Source: a gamma proteobacterium HIMB30 (GTDB lineage: Bacteria; Pseudomonadota; Gammaproteobacteria; Pseudomonadales; Litorivicinaceae). Taken from it: 44,165 nucleotides of DNA. This document shows, in pieces, positions 20,969-29,203 of the stretch. The notes beneath the pieces are model-generated. The model was given only the letters and a program-made list of their open reading frames with translations. It searched no databases and was not told the DNA's origin. The stretch's first letter is position 1; each line of letters begins with the position of its first letter. A program made the position numbers and the translations under genes. The stretch spans positions 1-44,165 of the forward strand of contig AGIG01000014.1 in the NCBI GenBank assembly GCA_000227525.2. Direction: 5' to 3'.

Positions 20969-22236
20969 TCCGACTCCTCAATATCATCAATCGAAAAGAG
21001 CCGGTTTGTCGCTTCGATGAGCGATAAATCACCTTGCTCTGCAGCGCTTCGCAATGCCACTGTCGGAGCATGCAAAAACTTATTGGTTAGGTTGCGGCTC
21101 AATTGTGCCAGGACCTCATCGGCTGGTTTACCCGATTCTAGCGCCTTGGCCGCACGTGCCAATTCTTGATCAGACAGCATCTGCGTGCTGTCTCTGAGTT
21201 GCTTGATGGTATCGACCGCGCGATATCCCCTGATCTCACGTTGCCAATCATCCAATGCTTCATTGATCAGCGTCTCTGCATGACGCGCCGCCTCTTGACG
21301 CTGCTCAAGCCCCTCGTCAACGACTGCCTGCAAATCATCGACGCTGTAGAGATACACCGAATCAATGTCACTCACTTCAGGCTCAATGTCTCGAGGTACA
21401 GCCAAATCCACCATAAACATGGGTTTTTGACGCCTGACTTTTTGGGCGCGCTCAACCATGCCCTTACCAAGAATCGGAATTGGAGCTCCGGTGGATGCAA
21501 TGACAATATCGGCGTGCTGTATGCGCTCAGCCAGTGAATCCAGTGGCCACGCAAGACCATCGATCGACGCAGCTAAAGTTTCAGCATTGGCAAGCGTCCT
21601 ATTCACCACATCAATCCCTCGGACACCCTGTCCGTTGAGATGCTCAGCGACCAGTTGAATGGTTTCACCTGCACCCACTAACACCACGTGACAGGACGAA
21701 AGATCCGAGAAAATCCGACTGGCTAAATTCACAGATGCGTACGCAACCGACACTGGATTACGACCAATCGCAGTCTCGGTACGAACACGTTTAGCAATTG
21801 ACAGGACTTTTGAAAACGCTTGTTCGAGCTCGGTTCCGCATGTCGATGCGTCTCGCGCTGAGCGGATCGCGTCCTTAAATTGACCGAGAATTTGTGGTTC
21901 ACCGAGAACGAGTGAATCAAGACCCGAAGCAACCCGCATCATATGCTGTGCAGCTTTCAGGTTCTTAAACGCATAGATATGTGGCGCAAGCGCTTTGGAC
22001 TCGACGGCATGGAAGCCAGCAAGCCAATCCACGATATTGGGGTCATCGTCACCATCAATTGCCAGAAATAGCTCGGTTCGATTACAGGTGGACAAAATGG
22101 CACCTTCTCGAACATTGGGAAATTTCTGGGTCAGTTGAGCAAGCGCTTCGGGCAGGCGCGTCACATCAAATGCAACCTGCTCACGCAGTTCCACTGGCGC
22201 CGTGGTATGGTTAAGCCCAAGAGTTAGAAGAGCCAT
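20965..22236 (-). CDS. hemA: Glutamyl-tRNA reductase
   Basis: This 423-residue enzyme performs the first committed step of C5-pathway haem synthesis, reducing Glu-tRNA(Glu) to glutamate-1-semialdehyde. The catalytic cysteine is Cys51 in [11 protein letters not shown]. The NADPH-binding domain contains [16 protein letters not shown], and a helical dimerisation domain forms the C-terminal third. The start lies only 10 nt from the divergent TPR lipoprotein gene, so its promoter must overlap coding sequence of that gene. No clear ribosome binding site is visible before the ATG. It leads the hemA-prfA-prmC-moeB operon. Confidence 0.97.
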   Translation of the reverse strand: MALLTLGLNHTTAPVELREQVAFDVTRLPEALAQLTQKFPNVREGAILSTCNRTELFLAIDGDDDPNIVDWLAGFHAVESKALAPHIYAFKNLKAAQHMMRVASGLDSLVLGEPQILGQFKDAIRSARDASTCGTELEQAFSKVLSIAKRVRTETAIGRNPVSVAYASVNLASRIFSDLSSCHVVLVGAGETIQLVAEHLNGQGVRGIDVVNRTLANAETLAASIDGLAWPLDSLAERIQHADIVIASTGAPIPILGKGMVERAQKVRRQKPMFMVDLAVPRDIEPEVSDIDSVYLYSVDDLQAVVDEGLEQRQEAARHAETLINEALDDWQREIRGYRAVDTIKQLRDSTQMLSDQELARAAKALESGKPADEVLAQLSRNLTNKFLHAPTVALRSAAEQGDLSLIEATNRLFSIDDIEESD

Positions 22237-22246
22237 TTAGAAACAG

Positions 22247-23965
22247 ATGAAACCCAAATCAAAACAGTGGCCGGATTGTAGCAGAGCTTGCGCGCTCTTG
22301 GTCTGTCTTACGCTTGCCGGATGCCAACCACCAGGAACCTTGATCACTGAAGCACCGGATTCTGAATCAACCAGCACCGCTGTTGTTGAACCCAAGCGAT
22401 CCATTCAAACGCCTGCCGGACTGATCTTACTTGCAGAAGCAGAACTTGCGCTCGGTAATGCCGATGCTGCACTGACCCTATATCTCAAGGCCTCGCAACA
22501 GAGCATGAATACTGAAGTATCCGAACGAGCCGCGTTCTTGGCAAGACAAGTCGGATCTGATCAACAGATCGAAGAGGCACTCGAACGCTGGAGCCTGGTG
22601 GATCCACAATCACGCGGAGCCCTCGAGGCTTCGCTTATCTTTGCGGCTGAAAAGAGTCGCTTGGAGATCCTCGAAACATCGCTGACGCGGCTACTCACAT
22701 TGGAACCTGACTATCGTGCGCATTGGTTTGCAAGTTTTTGGGCTGGCCTACCGGCAGATCAACAGAATGACTTTTTGAATGTACTCACACGCGTTGCAAA
22801 TCAATTCAATAATGGCTCTCTCGCAATGGTCGTGTCTGAAGCAAAGAATCGGATGGACGCACCATCAGGTACTGACTGGTTAGACCTGTGGTTAGCAGCT
22901 AATGAGCCGTCTGCGAATGTCGTGTTGTTCAGAGCCCGTCTGGAACTTCCAGATCGGGGTGCAGCGATTCAGTTTGTCGATCAATTTCCTGATGTCGCGA
23001 GTGATCTGAACATCCGCGCGCAACTTGCGCGCTGGCATGGTCTTGAAGGGAACGATGAACAAGCGCTTCGGTTACTTAGTGGGGTAATCGATGACGACCC
23101 AAGCCGTTATCAGGATCTACTGACGCTTGGTCTTCTTGAAATGCAGAGCGATAACTACGACGCCGCTGAATCCCGACTCAAATCGCTACTCGCATCAGAA
23201 CAATATCGCTCCAATGCCTACTATCACCTGGGCGAAGTTGCTGTGCAAAAAGAACAAATCGATCTGGCGATCGATCGGTTTTTGCGAGTCGAACGCGGCG
23301 AACTCGTGATCGAGGCGAGAAAGCAACTCGCCAACCTTGCGGTTCAGAAAAACAACCCCGAGCAGGCTCAGCGCTGGTTCGCAGAGGCTCGACTGTTATT
23401 TCCTGACTTCAAGCACCAGTTGTACTTAGCTGAAGCGCAATTCCAGACCGCGAATAATATGGCCAGTAGTGCGATCCCCGTCTTAACAGAAGCGCTATCG
23501 AAAGAACCCGAGAGTGTTGAAATACTCTACACCCGTGCACTGGCATTCGAACAACTCGGCAACATTGATGGCGCCGAAACCGATCTTCGAAAGATTCTCG
23601 ATCTCAAACCAAATGATCCCGATGCGATGAACGCGCTCGGGTATACCTTGGCTGATCGAACCGATCGATATCAGGAAGCATACGTTTTGATTGAGAAAGC
23701 GCTCGAACAAAAGCCAGTGTCGGCAGCCATTCTCGATTCCATGGGCTGGGTATTACTGAAGCTCGGTCGACTGGACGAAGCAGTACCCCACTTTGAAAAA
23801 GCGTGGGAACGGAGCAAAGATCACGAAATTGCCGCTCACTACGGTGAACTCCTTTGGCTTCTCGGTCGACAACAAGATGCGCGTGAAATTTGGGATCTGG
23901 GCTATGAATCCAACCCAGAAAGTGACAAGATTCGCGACACAATACAACGGTTAACGAACTCGTGA
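22247..23965 (+). CDS. Tetratricopeptide-repeat lipoprotein
   Basis: This 572-residue exported protein has a basic N terminus, a short hydrophobic segment and a lipobox, LTLAGC, with the lipidated cysteine at residue 26. It is therefore a predicted lipoprotein, probably outer-membrane anchored because no Asp follows the Cys. The rest is helical with multiple TPR motifs, clearest in the C-terminal half (about residues 290-560), for example DPDAMNALGYTLADRTDRY and DSMGWVLLKLGRLDEAVPHF. TPR lipoproteins usually scaffold protein complexes. Its stop overlaps the GTG start of lolB, and this TPR-lolB-ispE arrangement recurs in Gammaproteobacteria such as Pseudomonas. The exact role is unknown. Confidence 0.85.
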   Translation: MKPKSKQWPDCSRACALLVCLTLAGCQPPGTLITEAPDSESTSTAVVEPKRSIQTPAGLILLAEAELALGNADAALTLYLKASQQSMNTEVSERAAFLARQVGSDQQIEEALERWSLVDPQSRGALEASLIFAAEKSRLEILETSLTRLLTLEPDYRAHWFASFWAGLPADQQNDFLNVLTRVANQFNNGSLAMVVSEAKNRMDAPSGTDWLDLWLAANEPSANVVLFRARLELPDRGAAIQFVDQFPDVASDLNIRAQLARWHGLEGNDEQALRLLSGVIDDDPSRYQDLLTLGLLEMQSDNYDAAESRLKSLLASEQYRSNAYYHLGEVAVQKEQIDLAIDRFLRVERGELVIEARKQLANLAVQKNNPEQAQRWFAEARLLFPDFKHQLYLAEAQFQTANNMASSAIPVLTEALSKEPESVEILYTRALAFEQLGNIDGAETDLRKILDLKPNDPDAMNALGYTLADRTDRYQEAYVLIEKALEQKPVSAAILDSMGWVLLKLGRLDEAVPHFEKAWERSKDHEIAAHYGELLWLLGRQQDAREIWDLGYESNPESDKIRDTIQRLTNS

Positions 23966-24564
23966 AGCATTTCATTGTCACTTTATTGGTAGGCCTGTCG
24001 TTGACAGGTTGTTCATTGATGCCCTGGTCATCGGATGATGATTCAGAGGTTTTGACGTTTTTACCTGCCGATCAACTCAATCAATGGGATTTGACAGCAA
24101 AGTTCTCAGTTTCGACCAAAGAGGGTACAGAATCGGGAAGTATCCGCTGGATATTGAATCCAGACGAAGAACGATTGGATGTTTTGTCGCCAACCGGGTC
24201 AGTTGTCGCCCAACTCACCATGACAGCCTCCGAAGCTCGACTGAAAACCGACGATCGTGAAACCGTCGCCAAGGATGCGGAGACGCTATTTCGGGAAGTC
24301 ATGGATCTTTCCTTGCCCGTGGCCGCGCTTCGATACTGGGTCCGAGGTCTTGATGCACCGGACCTTCCACTCGAGTCAGTCGAAAAAGATGGTGAAGGCC
24401 GGATTACCGATTTGACCCAAGATGGATGGCAACTGGCCTACAACGGAAACGTGTCGATTGAGTCCGGATCACATCGTTTTGAGGTACCACGCAGGCTAAC
24501 AGCGACTCGGGGTGATATTGAAATTCGCTGGGCCAGTACGGAATGGCAGGCAATCACTCAGTAG
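23962..24564 (+). CDS. lolB: Outer-membrane lipoprotein receptor LolB
   Basis: LolB accepts lipoproteins from the periplasmic carrier LolA and inserts them into the outer membrane. The 200-residue product has a signal sequence ending in the lipobox SLTGC (Cys17) and the beta-sheet pattern of LolB, including WDLTAKFSV and a conserved RYWVRGL segment. The GTG start at 23962 overlaps the preceding stop (GTGA), and the 3' end overlaps ispE by 22 nt. The lolB-ispE-prs order is standard in Gammaproteobacteria and supports the call for this fast-evolving family. Confidence 0.92.
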   Translation: MKHFIVTLLVGLSLTGCSLMPWSSDDDSEVLTFLPADQLNQWDLTAKFSVSTKEGTESGSIRWILNPDEERLDVLSPTGSVVAQLTMTASEARLKTDDRETVAKDAETLFREVMDLSLPVAALRYWVRGLDAPDLPLESVEKDGEGRITDLTQDGWQLAYNGNVSIESGSHRFEVPRRLTATRGDIEIRWASTEWQAITQ

Positions 24565-25412
24565 TCCAACCCTCGGCAATCCTCGAAGGCGGCTTTCAGG
24601 CCGCAGCACCCGCGAAGATCAATCGCTTTCTACACATCGTCGGTCAACGTGATGATGGCTATCACTTACTGGAAACAGGCTTTCAGTTCGTCGACTGGTG
24701 CGACTGGATTCACTATCGCATCACTCAAACACCTGGCGTACAAATCCTAAGTGATCCCATGGCGCTGGGTACCGAGAATTTGGTTTATAAGGCGGCGTCT
24801 GTACTGCTTGATGGCACTCAGTATGGTGTTGAGATTCTGATTGAAAAACATCTGCCTTCGGGTGGTGGTCTCGGTGGCGGCTCCTCAGACGCGGCCACAA
24901 CATTGGTGGCACTCAATCAAATGTTTAGATTGGGTCATACCGATGAGCAGTTGCAAACGCTCGGCTTAACACTCGGTGCCGATGTTCCTGTGTTCATTTT
25001 TGGCCAGAGTTGTTTCGCATCAGGAGTTGGTGACCAGTTTGAGCAAATGCATTGGCCTGGTAGACAGGTTTTAATCGCAAATCCTGGAGTTCATGTCTCG
25101 ACCCAAGGGATTTTCCAGAACCCAAAGTTGACAAGAGATACCCCCTCTTGCAGAATCCGCGCCTCGCAGTTGGATACAACCCACAACGATTGCGAAATGC
25201 TTGTTCGTGAGATTTACCCGACAATCGATCGGCTCATCAATCGAATGCAAGCATTTGGAGAGCCGAGAATGACCGGAACAGGCGGATGTGTGTTCGTGGT
25301 CGATCCGGTCAACAGTGACTCAGCCAGCGAAGTCGTAGGGCATTTGGCTGAGGTGAAAGTTAGCCTCCTGAGCAATCGATCAATGTTGTATACTTGCGGC
25401 GCTAACGCGTAA
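24543..25412 (+). CDS. ispE: 4-diphosphocytidyl-2-C-methyl-D-erythritol kinase
   Basis: This 289-residue GHMP kinase carries out the ATP-dependent phosphorylation step of the MEP isoprenoid pathway. The substrate-binding PAKINRFLHIVG and the glycine-rich ATP loop LPSGGGLGGGSSDAATTL are intact, as is the C-terminal MTGTGGCVFV motif. The ATG lies 22 nt inside lolB, so the N terminus has about 20 residues before the conserved PAKIN block, slightly longer than usual. The stop is 1 nt before the tRNA-Gln gene. Confidence 0.96.
   Translation: MAGNHSVVQPSAILEGGFQAAAPAKINRFLHIVGQRDDGYHLLETGFQFVDWCDWIHYRITQTPGVQILSDPMALGTENLVYKAASVLLDGTQYGVEILIEKHLPSGGGLGGGSSDAATTLVALNQMFRLGHTDEQLQTLGLTLGADVPVFIFGQSCFASGVGDQFEQMHWPGRQVLIANPGVHVSTQGIFQNPKLTRDTPSCRIRASQLDTTHNDCEMLVREIYPTIDRLINRMQAFGEPRMTGTGGCVFVVDPVNSDSASEVVGHLAEVKVSLLSNRSMLYTCGANA
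25389..25394 (+). promoter_or_regulatory. Possible -10 element for tRNA-Gln
   Basis: TATACT, followed by a GC-rich stretch (GCGGCGC), sits about 20 nt before the tRNA, inside the end of ispE. This resembles a stable-RNA promoter with a GC discriminator. The -35 region is poor, so cotranscription with ispE is an alternative. Confidence 0.3.
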
Positions 25413-25413
25413 C

Positions 25414-25489
25414 TGGGGTGTGGCCAAGTGGTTAAGGCAGCGGGTTTTGATCCCGCCATTCGTAGGTTCGAATCCTACCACCCCAGCCA
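25414..25489 (+). tRNA. tRNA-Gln (anticodon TTG)
   Basis: This 76-nt tRNA has an encoded CCA end. The acceptor stem TGGGGTG pairs with CACCCCA, the anticodon loop is TTTTGAT with anticodon TTG, and the T arm GTAGGTTCGAATCCTAC is canonical. It lies between ispE and prs, a conserved position in Gammaproteobacteria. A cognate tRNA-Gln coexists here with gatCAB, so Gln-tRNA may be made directly, indirectly, or both. Confidence 0.97.
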
Positions 25490-25522
25490 TTTTGAAACCG
25501 CTCGACGCTCAAGGAGTCACCT

Positions 25523-26464
25523 GTGGCCCAACTGATGTTGTTCTCCGGTAACGCCACACCAGAGTTATCTCAAAAAGTTTCCGATTATTTGTCTGTCCCG
25601 CTAGGTAATGCCAGCATCGGCCGTTTTTCTGACGGCGAAATTGCTGTCGAAATTGTTGAAAACGTGCGTGGAGAAGACGTGTTCGTCTTGCAGTCGACCT
25701 GCGCACCGACCAATGACAACTTGATGGAAATGGTCGTGATGTGTGATGCATTACGTCGCGCATCCGCATCTCGAATTACCGCTGTCGTTCCCTATTTCGG
25801 ATATGCCCGCCAGGATCGGCGGCCGCGGTCTGCGCGTGTCCCGATCACGGCGAAAGTGGTCGCTGATATCATGGTTGGTGTCGGCATCGATCGCGTCCTG
25901 ACTGTTGATTTGCACGCAGATCAAATCCAGGGGTTTTTTGATGTGGCCGTCGATAACATCTACGCCACCCCGGTAATGCTGAACGATATCCAGCGAAATC
26001 AACCCAAAGACGCGGTTGTTGTGTCCCCAGACATCGGAGGCGTCGTTCGTGCCAGAGCAATGGCGAAGCAGATGGATAGCGATCTTGCGATTATCGACAA
26101 ACGTCGTCCGGCTGCAAACCAGGCTGAAGTGATGAATATTATTGGCGAGGTCAGTGGTCGCACCTGTCTGATCGTTGACGACATTGTTGATACTGCAGGT
26201 ACGCTGTGTAATGCCGCCAAAGCGCTCAAAGAACAGGGCGCGAAAGCAGTGGTTGCATACTGCACGCACCCTGTCCTATCAGGGCGCGCTCTTGACAATT
26301 TGAAGGATAGCGCGCTTGACGAATTGGTAGTTACTGATAGTATCCCGGTCCCCGCTGCAATCATGGAAACTGGACGCGTCCGGATCATCACCATTGCGGA
26401 GCTACTTGGCGAGGCAGTACGCCGCGTCAGTAATGAAGAATCCATCAGTGCGATGTTTCGCTAG
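25523..26464 (+). CDS. prs: Ribose-phosphate pyrophosphokinase (PRPP synthetase)
   Basis: This 313-residue enzyme makes PRPP from ribose-5-phosphate and ATP for nucleotide, His, Trp and NAD synthesis. The catalytic flexible-loop region [16 protein letters not shown], the [11 protein letters not shown] segment and the PRPP-binding loop [12 protein letters not shown] are all present. The start is GTG at 25523 with AAGGAG six nt upstream; a later ATG would remove the conserved first strand. The gene follows tRNA-Gln and precedes rplY as usual. Confidence 0.98.
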   Translation: MAQLMLFSGNATPELSQKVSDYLSVPLGNASIGRFSDGEIAVEIVENVRGEDVFVLQSTCAPTNDNLMEMVVMCDALRRASASRITAVVPYFGYARQDRRPRSARVPITAKVVADIMVGVGIDRVLTVDLHADQIQGFFDVAVDNIYATPVMLNDIQRNQPKDAVVVSPDIGGVVRARAMAKQMDSDLAIIDKRRPAANQAEVMNIIGEVSGRTCLIVDDIVDTAGTLCNAAKALKEQGAKAVVAYCTHPVLSGRALDNLKDSALDELVVTDSIPVPAAIMETGRVRIITIAELLGEAVRRVSNEESISAMFR

Positions 26465-26479
26465 CTGAGGGTTAAAGAA

Positions 26480-26503
26480 CGTTTTACTGGTCGAAGTAAA
26501 ACG
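26480..26503 (+). promoter_or_regulatory. Perfect 8-bp hairpin in the prs-rplY intergenic leader
   Basis: CGTTTTAC (26480-26487) and GTAAAACG (26496-26503) form a perfect inverted repeat with an 8-nt loop. No T-run follows, so it is not a standard terminator. It lies 22 nt before the rplY start and 9 nt before the AAGGAG, where it could act in mRNA processing or control of bL25 translation. Confidence 0.4.
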
Positions 26504-26524
26504 AAGACATTGAAGGAGAATAAA

Positions 26525-27157
26525 ATGTCTGATTATCGCTTGTCCGCGCAATCGCGCGAAGAAGCAGGGAAAGGTTCGAGCCGCCGCCTGCGTCGACTAG
26601 AAGGTCTGGTTCCTGCCATCGTTTACGGTGGAAAGAATAAGCCGAAGTCGATTCAATTGGCTCATAAAGATCTAAAGCGTGCACTGGAAGAAGAGTCTTT
26701 CTACTCTTCAGTGATCACCCTTGAGATTGATGGAAAAGATGAGCCTGTGATTCTGAAGGCACTGCAACGCCATCCAGCGAAACCGCTTGTCTTGCATGCT
26801 GATTTCCAGCGTGCATCTGCAGGTACTGTATTGAAAGTCAACGTTCCTGTGCATTTCTTGAATGAAACAAGCTGTAAGGGTGTCAAGATGCAGGGTGGTG
26901 TAATCCATCACGATGCCGTTGAAATCGAAGTGTCTTGTTCACCAAAAGACCTCCCTGAATTCATCGAAGTCGACCTGGCTGAGGTGGAACTGGATCAGGT
27001 CATTCACCTGTCAGATCTGAAAGCACCGAAGGGCGTGACGTTTGTTGCTTTGGCACATGATTCCGACCTTCCAGTTGTGAGCATTCACAAAGCGAAAGGC
27101 GCATCAGCAGAGCCTGCGGCTGACGCAGCAGAAGGTGAGTCTGAAGGCGACGAGTGA
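26525..27157 (+). CDS. rplY: Large ribosomal subunit protein bL25, CTC/TL5 type
   Basis: This 210-residue two-domain bL25 binds 5S rRNA. The N-terminal domain (about residues 1-92) carries GKGSSRRLRRLEGLVPAIVYG. The C-terminal TL5/CTC domain (about 97-185) contains PVHFLNE and HLSDLKAPKGV. An acidic, Ala- and Glu-rich tail closes the protein. I placed the start at 26525 because AAGGAG ends 6 nt upstream; an upstream TTG would put the ribosome binding site inside the gene. The end overlaps pth by 4 nt (GTGA). The prs-rplY-pth-ychF order is conserved. Confidence 0.96.
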   Translation: MSDYRLSAQSREEAGKGSSRRLRRLEGLVPAIVYGGKNKPKSIQLAHKDLKRALEEESFYSSVITLEIDGKDEPVILKALQRHPAKPLVLHADFQRASAGTVLKVNVPVHFLNETSCKGVKMQGGVIHHDAVEIEVSCSPKDLPEFIEVDLAEVELDQVIHLSDLKAPKGVTFVALAHDSDLPVVSIHKAKGASAEPAADAAEGESEGDE

Positions 27158-27726
27158 GCGCCTACAAGCTCATCATCGGCCTCGGGAATCCTGGGGCTGA
27201 ATATGCAGAAACCCGGCATAATGCCGGGTTTTGGCTTTTGGATACTCTGGCGAATCAGCTGTCGACTCCACTATCAACCGAATCCAAATTCTTTGGCCTC
27301 GCTGGGAAGGCATTGGTTGGTTCCCATGCAGTGCATCTGTTGAAACCGATGACCTTCATGAATCGCTCAGGCCAGAGTGCATTGGCACTCGCTCAATTCT
27401 ATAAAATTGAACCGCATGAAATTCTCATCATTCATGATGAGCTCGATATTGAGCCGGGACAAATCCGACTGAAAACTGGCGGCGGTCATGGTGGACACAA
27501 CGGACTCAGGGATTTACACCGTGTCTTTGGATCGGACTATGGGAGAATCCGGGTCGGTATTGGTCACCCTGGTCACAAATCCAAAGTTCACGGGTATGTT
27601 TTGGGCAGAGCAACAAGCGAACAACGTGAACGCATTGATGATGCCATTCACCATACACTCAAATTTATGACAGACATCGTTCAGGGCAACTGGGATCAAG
27701 CCATGAATGCCCTGCATCAACGGTAG
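27154..27726 (+). CDS. pth: Peptidyl-tRNA hydrolase
   Basis: This 190-residue enzyme releases peptides from peptidyl-tRNAs that drop off the ribosome. The catalytic His is in [11 protein letters not shown] (His22), with the other conserved parts [20 protein letters not shown] and [11 protein letters not shown]. The start is GTG at 27154, overlapping the rplY stop. The ychF gene follows 10 nt later. All key residues are intact. Confidence 0.97.
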   Translation: MSAYKLIIGLGNPGAEYAETRHNAGFWLLDTLANQLSTPLSTESKFFGLAGKALVGSHAVHLLKPMTFMNRSGQSALALAQFYKIEPHEILIIHDELDIEPGQIRLKTGGGHGGHNGLRDLHRVFGSDYGRIRVGIGHPGHKSKVHGYVLGRATSEQRERIDDAIHHTLKFMTDIVQGNWDQAMNALHQR

Positions 27727-27736
27727 AGGAGATACC

Positions 27737-28828
27737 ATGGGTTTCAAATGCGGTATTGTTGGGTTACCCAACGTTGGTAAATCAACACTTTTCAATGCGC
27801 TCACAAAAGCAGGCATTGAGGCACAGAACTTCCCGTTCTGCACGATTGAACCCAATGCCGGAGTTGTTCCGATTCCAGATCCTCGTCAAGATCAATTGGC
27901 AGACATCGTCAAACCAGAACGTGTTGTACCCACAGCGATGGAATTTGTAGATATTGCAGGACTTGTTGCTGGAGCCTCCAAAGGCGAGGGCCTTGGCAAT
28001 CAATTTTTAGCAAACATTCGGGAAACTGATGCGATTGCACATGTGGTGCGTTGTTTCGACGATGAAAATATCGTGCACGTCGCCGGTAAAGTTGATCCTG
28101 AATCGGATATTGAAGTCATCAATACAGAGCTTGCGTTAGCTGATCTCGAATCTGTCGAGAAACAAATGCATAAAGCGCAAAAACAAGCCAAAGGAGGTGA
28201 TAAAGACGCGAAAGCGCTGATGGCTGTCTGTGAAAAAATCCTCCCTGTTTTGAATGAAGGTCGACCTGTCAGATCAGTCGAACTCTCTGATCAAGAGTTG
28301 GCAGTGATCAAGACGCTCCATCTGCTGACGATTAAACCGACGCTCTACATTGCCAACGTTGCTGAAGATGGGTTTGAAGACAATCCTTGGCTTTCCCAGG
28401 TGCGTGAAATCGCTGCGAGTGAAAATGCAGAAGTCGTCCCGATCTGTAACAAGATCGAGGCCGAGATTGCTGAACTGGATGATGATGAAAAAGTTGAGTT
28501 TCTTGAGGAGTTAGGGCTTGCTGAAGCCGGACTCGATCGTGTGATTCGGGCAGGCTATCACTTACTCGGCTTACAGACCTACTTTACGGCTGGCCCCAAA
28601 GAAGTGCGTGCATGGACGATTCCTGTCGATGCAACAGCCCCTCAAGCAGCTGGAAAAATCCATACGGATTTTGAAAAAGGTTTTATCCGTGCTGAGGTTA
28701 TCGCATTTGATGACTTTGTCACATTAGGCGGAGAACAGGCTGCTAAGGATGCTGGTAAATGGCGCCTAGAAGGAAAGGAATACATTGTGAAAGATGGTGA
28801 TGTGGTTCACTTCCGATTCAACGTCTAA
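27737..28828 (+). CDS. ychF: Redox-regulated ATPase YchF (OLA1 family)
   Basis: This 363-residue P-loop protein of the Obg-related YchF/OLA1 family prefers ATP over GTP and associates with ribosomes. The G1 motif GLPNVGKST is near the N terminus, the G3 region [20 protein letters not shown] follows, and the unusual G4 motif NVAE (in place of NKxD) explains the ATP preference. A C-terminal TGS domain starts at about residue 278. The ATG at 27737 has GAGGAG upstream; an earlier in-frame start inside pth is unlikely. It is the last protein gene before the tRNA-Met island site. Confidence 0.97.
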   Translation: MGFKCGIVGLPNVGKSTLFNALTKAGIEAQNFPFCTIEPNAGVVPIPDPRQDQLADIVKPERVVPTAMEFVDIAGLVAGASKGEGLGNQFLANIRETDAIAHVVRCFDDENIVHVAGKVDPESDIEVINTELALADLESVEKQMHKAQKQAKGGDKDAKALMAVCEKILPVLNEGRPVRSVELSDQELAVIKTLHLLTIKPTLYIANVAEDGFEDNPWLSQVREIAASENAEVVPICNKIEAEIAELDDDEKVEFLEELGLAEAGLDRVIRAGYHLLGLQTYFTAGPKEVRAWTIPVDATAPQAAGKIHTDFEKGFIRAEVIAFDDFVTLGGEQAAKDAGKWRLEGKEYIVKDGDVVHFRFNV

Positions 28829-28831
28829 ACT

Positions 28832-28860
28832 TTGACAGGGGTGCGAAACTTCAGTATCTT
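28832..28860 (+). promoter_or_regulatory. Sigma-70-type promoter for tRNA-Met
   Basis: A perfect -35 hexamer TTGACA (28832-28837) is separated by 17 nt from TATCTT (28855-28860). A GC-rich discriminator, TCGCGCC, follows, and the tRNA starts 17 nt after the -10. This is the pattern of a stringently controlled stable-RNA promoter. It begins 3 nt after the ychF stop. Confidence 0.75.
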
Positions 28861-28877
28861 TCGCGCCTCTTCTGAAT

Positions 28878-28954
28878 GGCTATGTAGCTCAGCTGGTTAG
28901 AGCACAGCACTCATAATGCTGGGGTCGCAGGTTCAAGTCCCGCCATAGCCACCA
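28878..28954 (+). tRNA. tRNA-Met (anticodon CAT), elongator type
   Basis: This 77-nt tRNA has an encoded CCA. The acceptor stem GGCTATG/CATAGCC is fully paired, so this is not the initiator, which has an unpaired first base. The anticodon loop is CTCATAA with anticodon CAT. The body closely resembles the E. coli elongator tRNA-Met. A CAT-reading Ile tRNA (lysidine-modified) is the alternative but fits less well. Its 3' end is duplicated at 42048-42061, so it is the integration target of the island to its right. Confidence 0.95.
28941..28954 (+). repeat. Left attachment core (tRNA-Met 3' end)
   Basis: The last 14 nt of the tRNA, CGCCATAGCCACCA, recur exactly at 42048-42061. Targeting of tRNA 3' ends is typical of tyrosine-recombinase elements. 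A partial copy (the first seven bases) also occurs at 29150-29156 at the end of the 90-nt repeat. Confidence 0.75.
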
Positions 28955-29203
28955 CTTCTTTGTCTCACACTGTTTCATAAAGTTTCAAACCCCTCATGGT
29001 TATTAACTCTCAGCTCTATTACTTGTCTCCTGTTGTCTCACAGGGAATCAAGGAGACCCATAAATCTGCGGGTATTAGCGAGGGTATCGCGCAGAAGATA
29101 TTTTGAAATAGTGATAAATATCAAGTAGTTGAAATCAGACAATGGTGGTCGCCATATGACAGCATTTTCAAATTGCTGTTTAAGAGTATCCTCACTAGAC
29201 GGG
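28955..29203. other. Island left-end noncoding segment (249 nt)
   Basis: No gene is recognisable. Bases 28955 to about 29110 align without gaps, though diverged, with 42062 to about 42216: blocks such as ACTTGTCT/ACTTATCT, GGAATCAA and GCGAGGGTATCGC/GCGCAGGTATCGC occur at the same offsets from the CCA end. The 90-nt direct repeat occupies 29067-29156. The segment therefore looks like a short remnant unit of an earlier insertion at the same tRNA. Confidence 0.6.
29067..29156 (+). repeat. 90-nt direct repeat, copy 1
   Basis: This matches 41965-42054 base for base with no gaps and 80 of 90 identities. It starts TGCGGGTA, contains GGGTATCGCGCAGAA and AATGGTGGTCGCCATA, and ends in the first seven bases of the tRNA-end core before diverging. 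It is probably an integrase arm-binding or end sequence of the element. Confidence 0.8.

Noticed and set aside
25751-26269. Minus-strand open frame of 172 codons inside prs
   Set aside because: It is a shadow of a highly conserved gene with no start signal or recognisable protein pattern.
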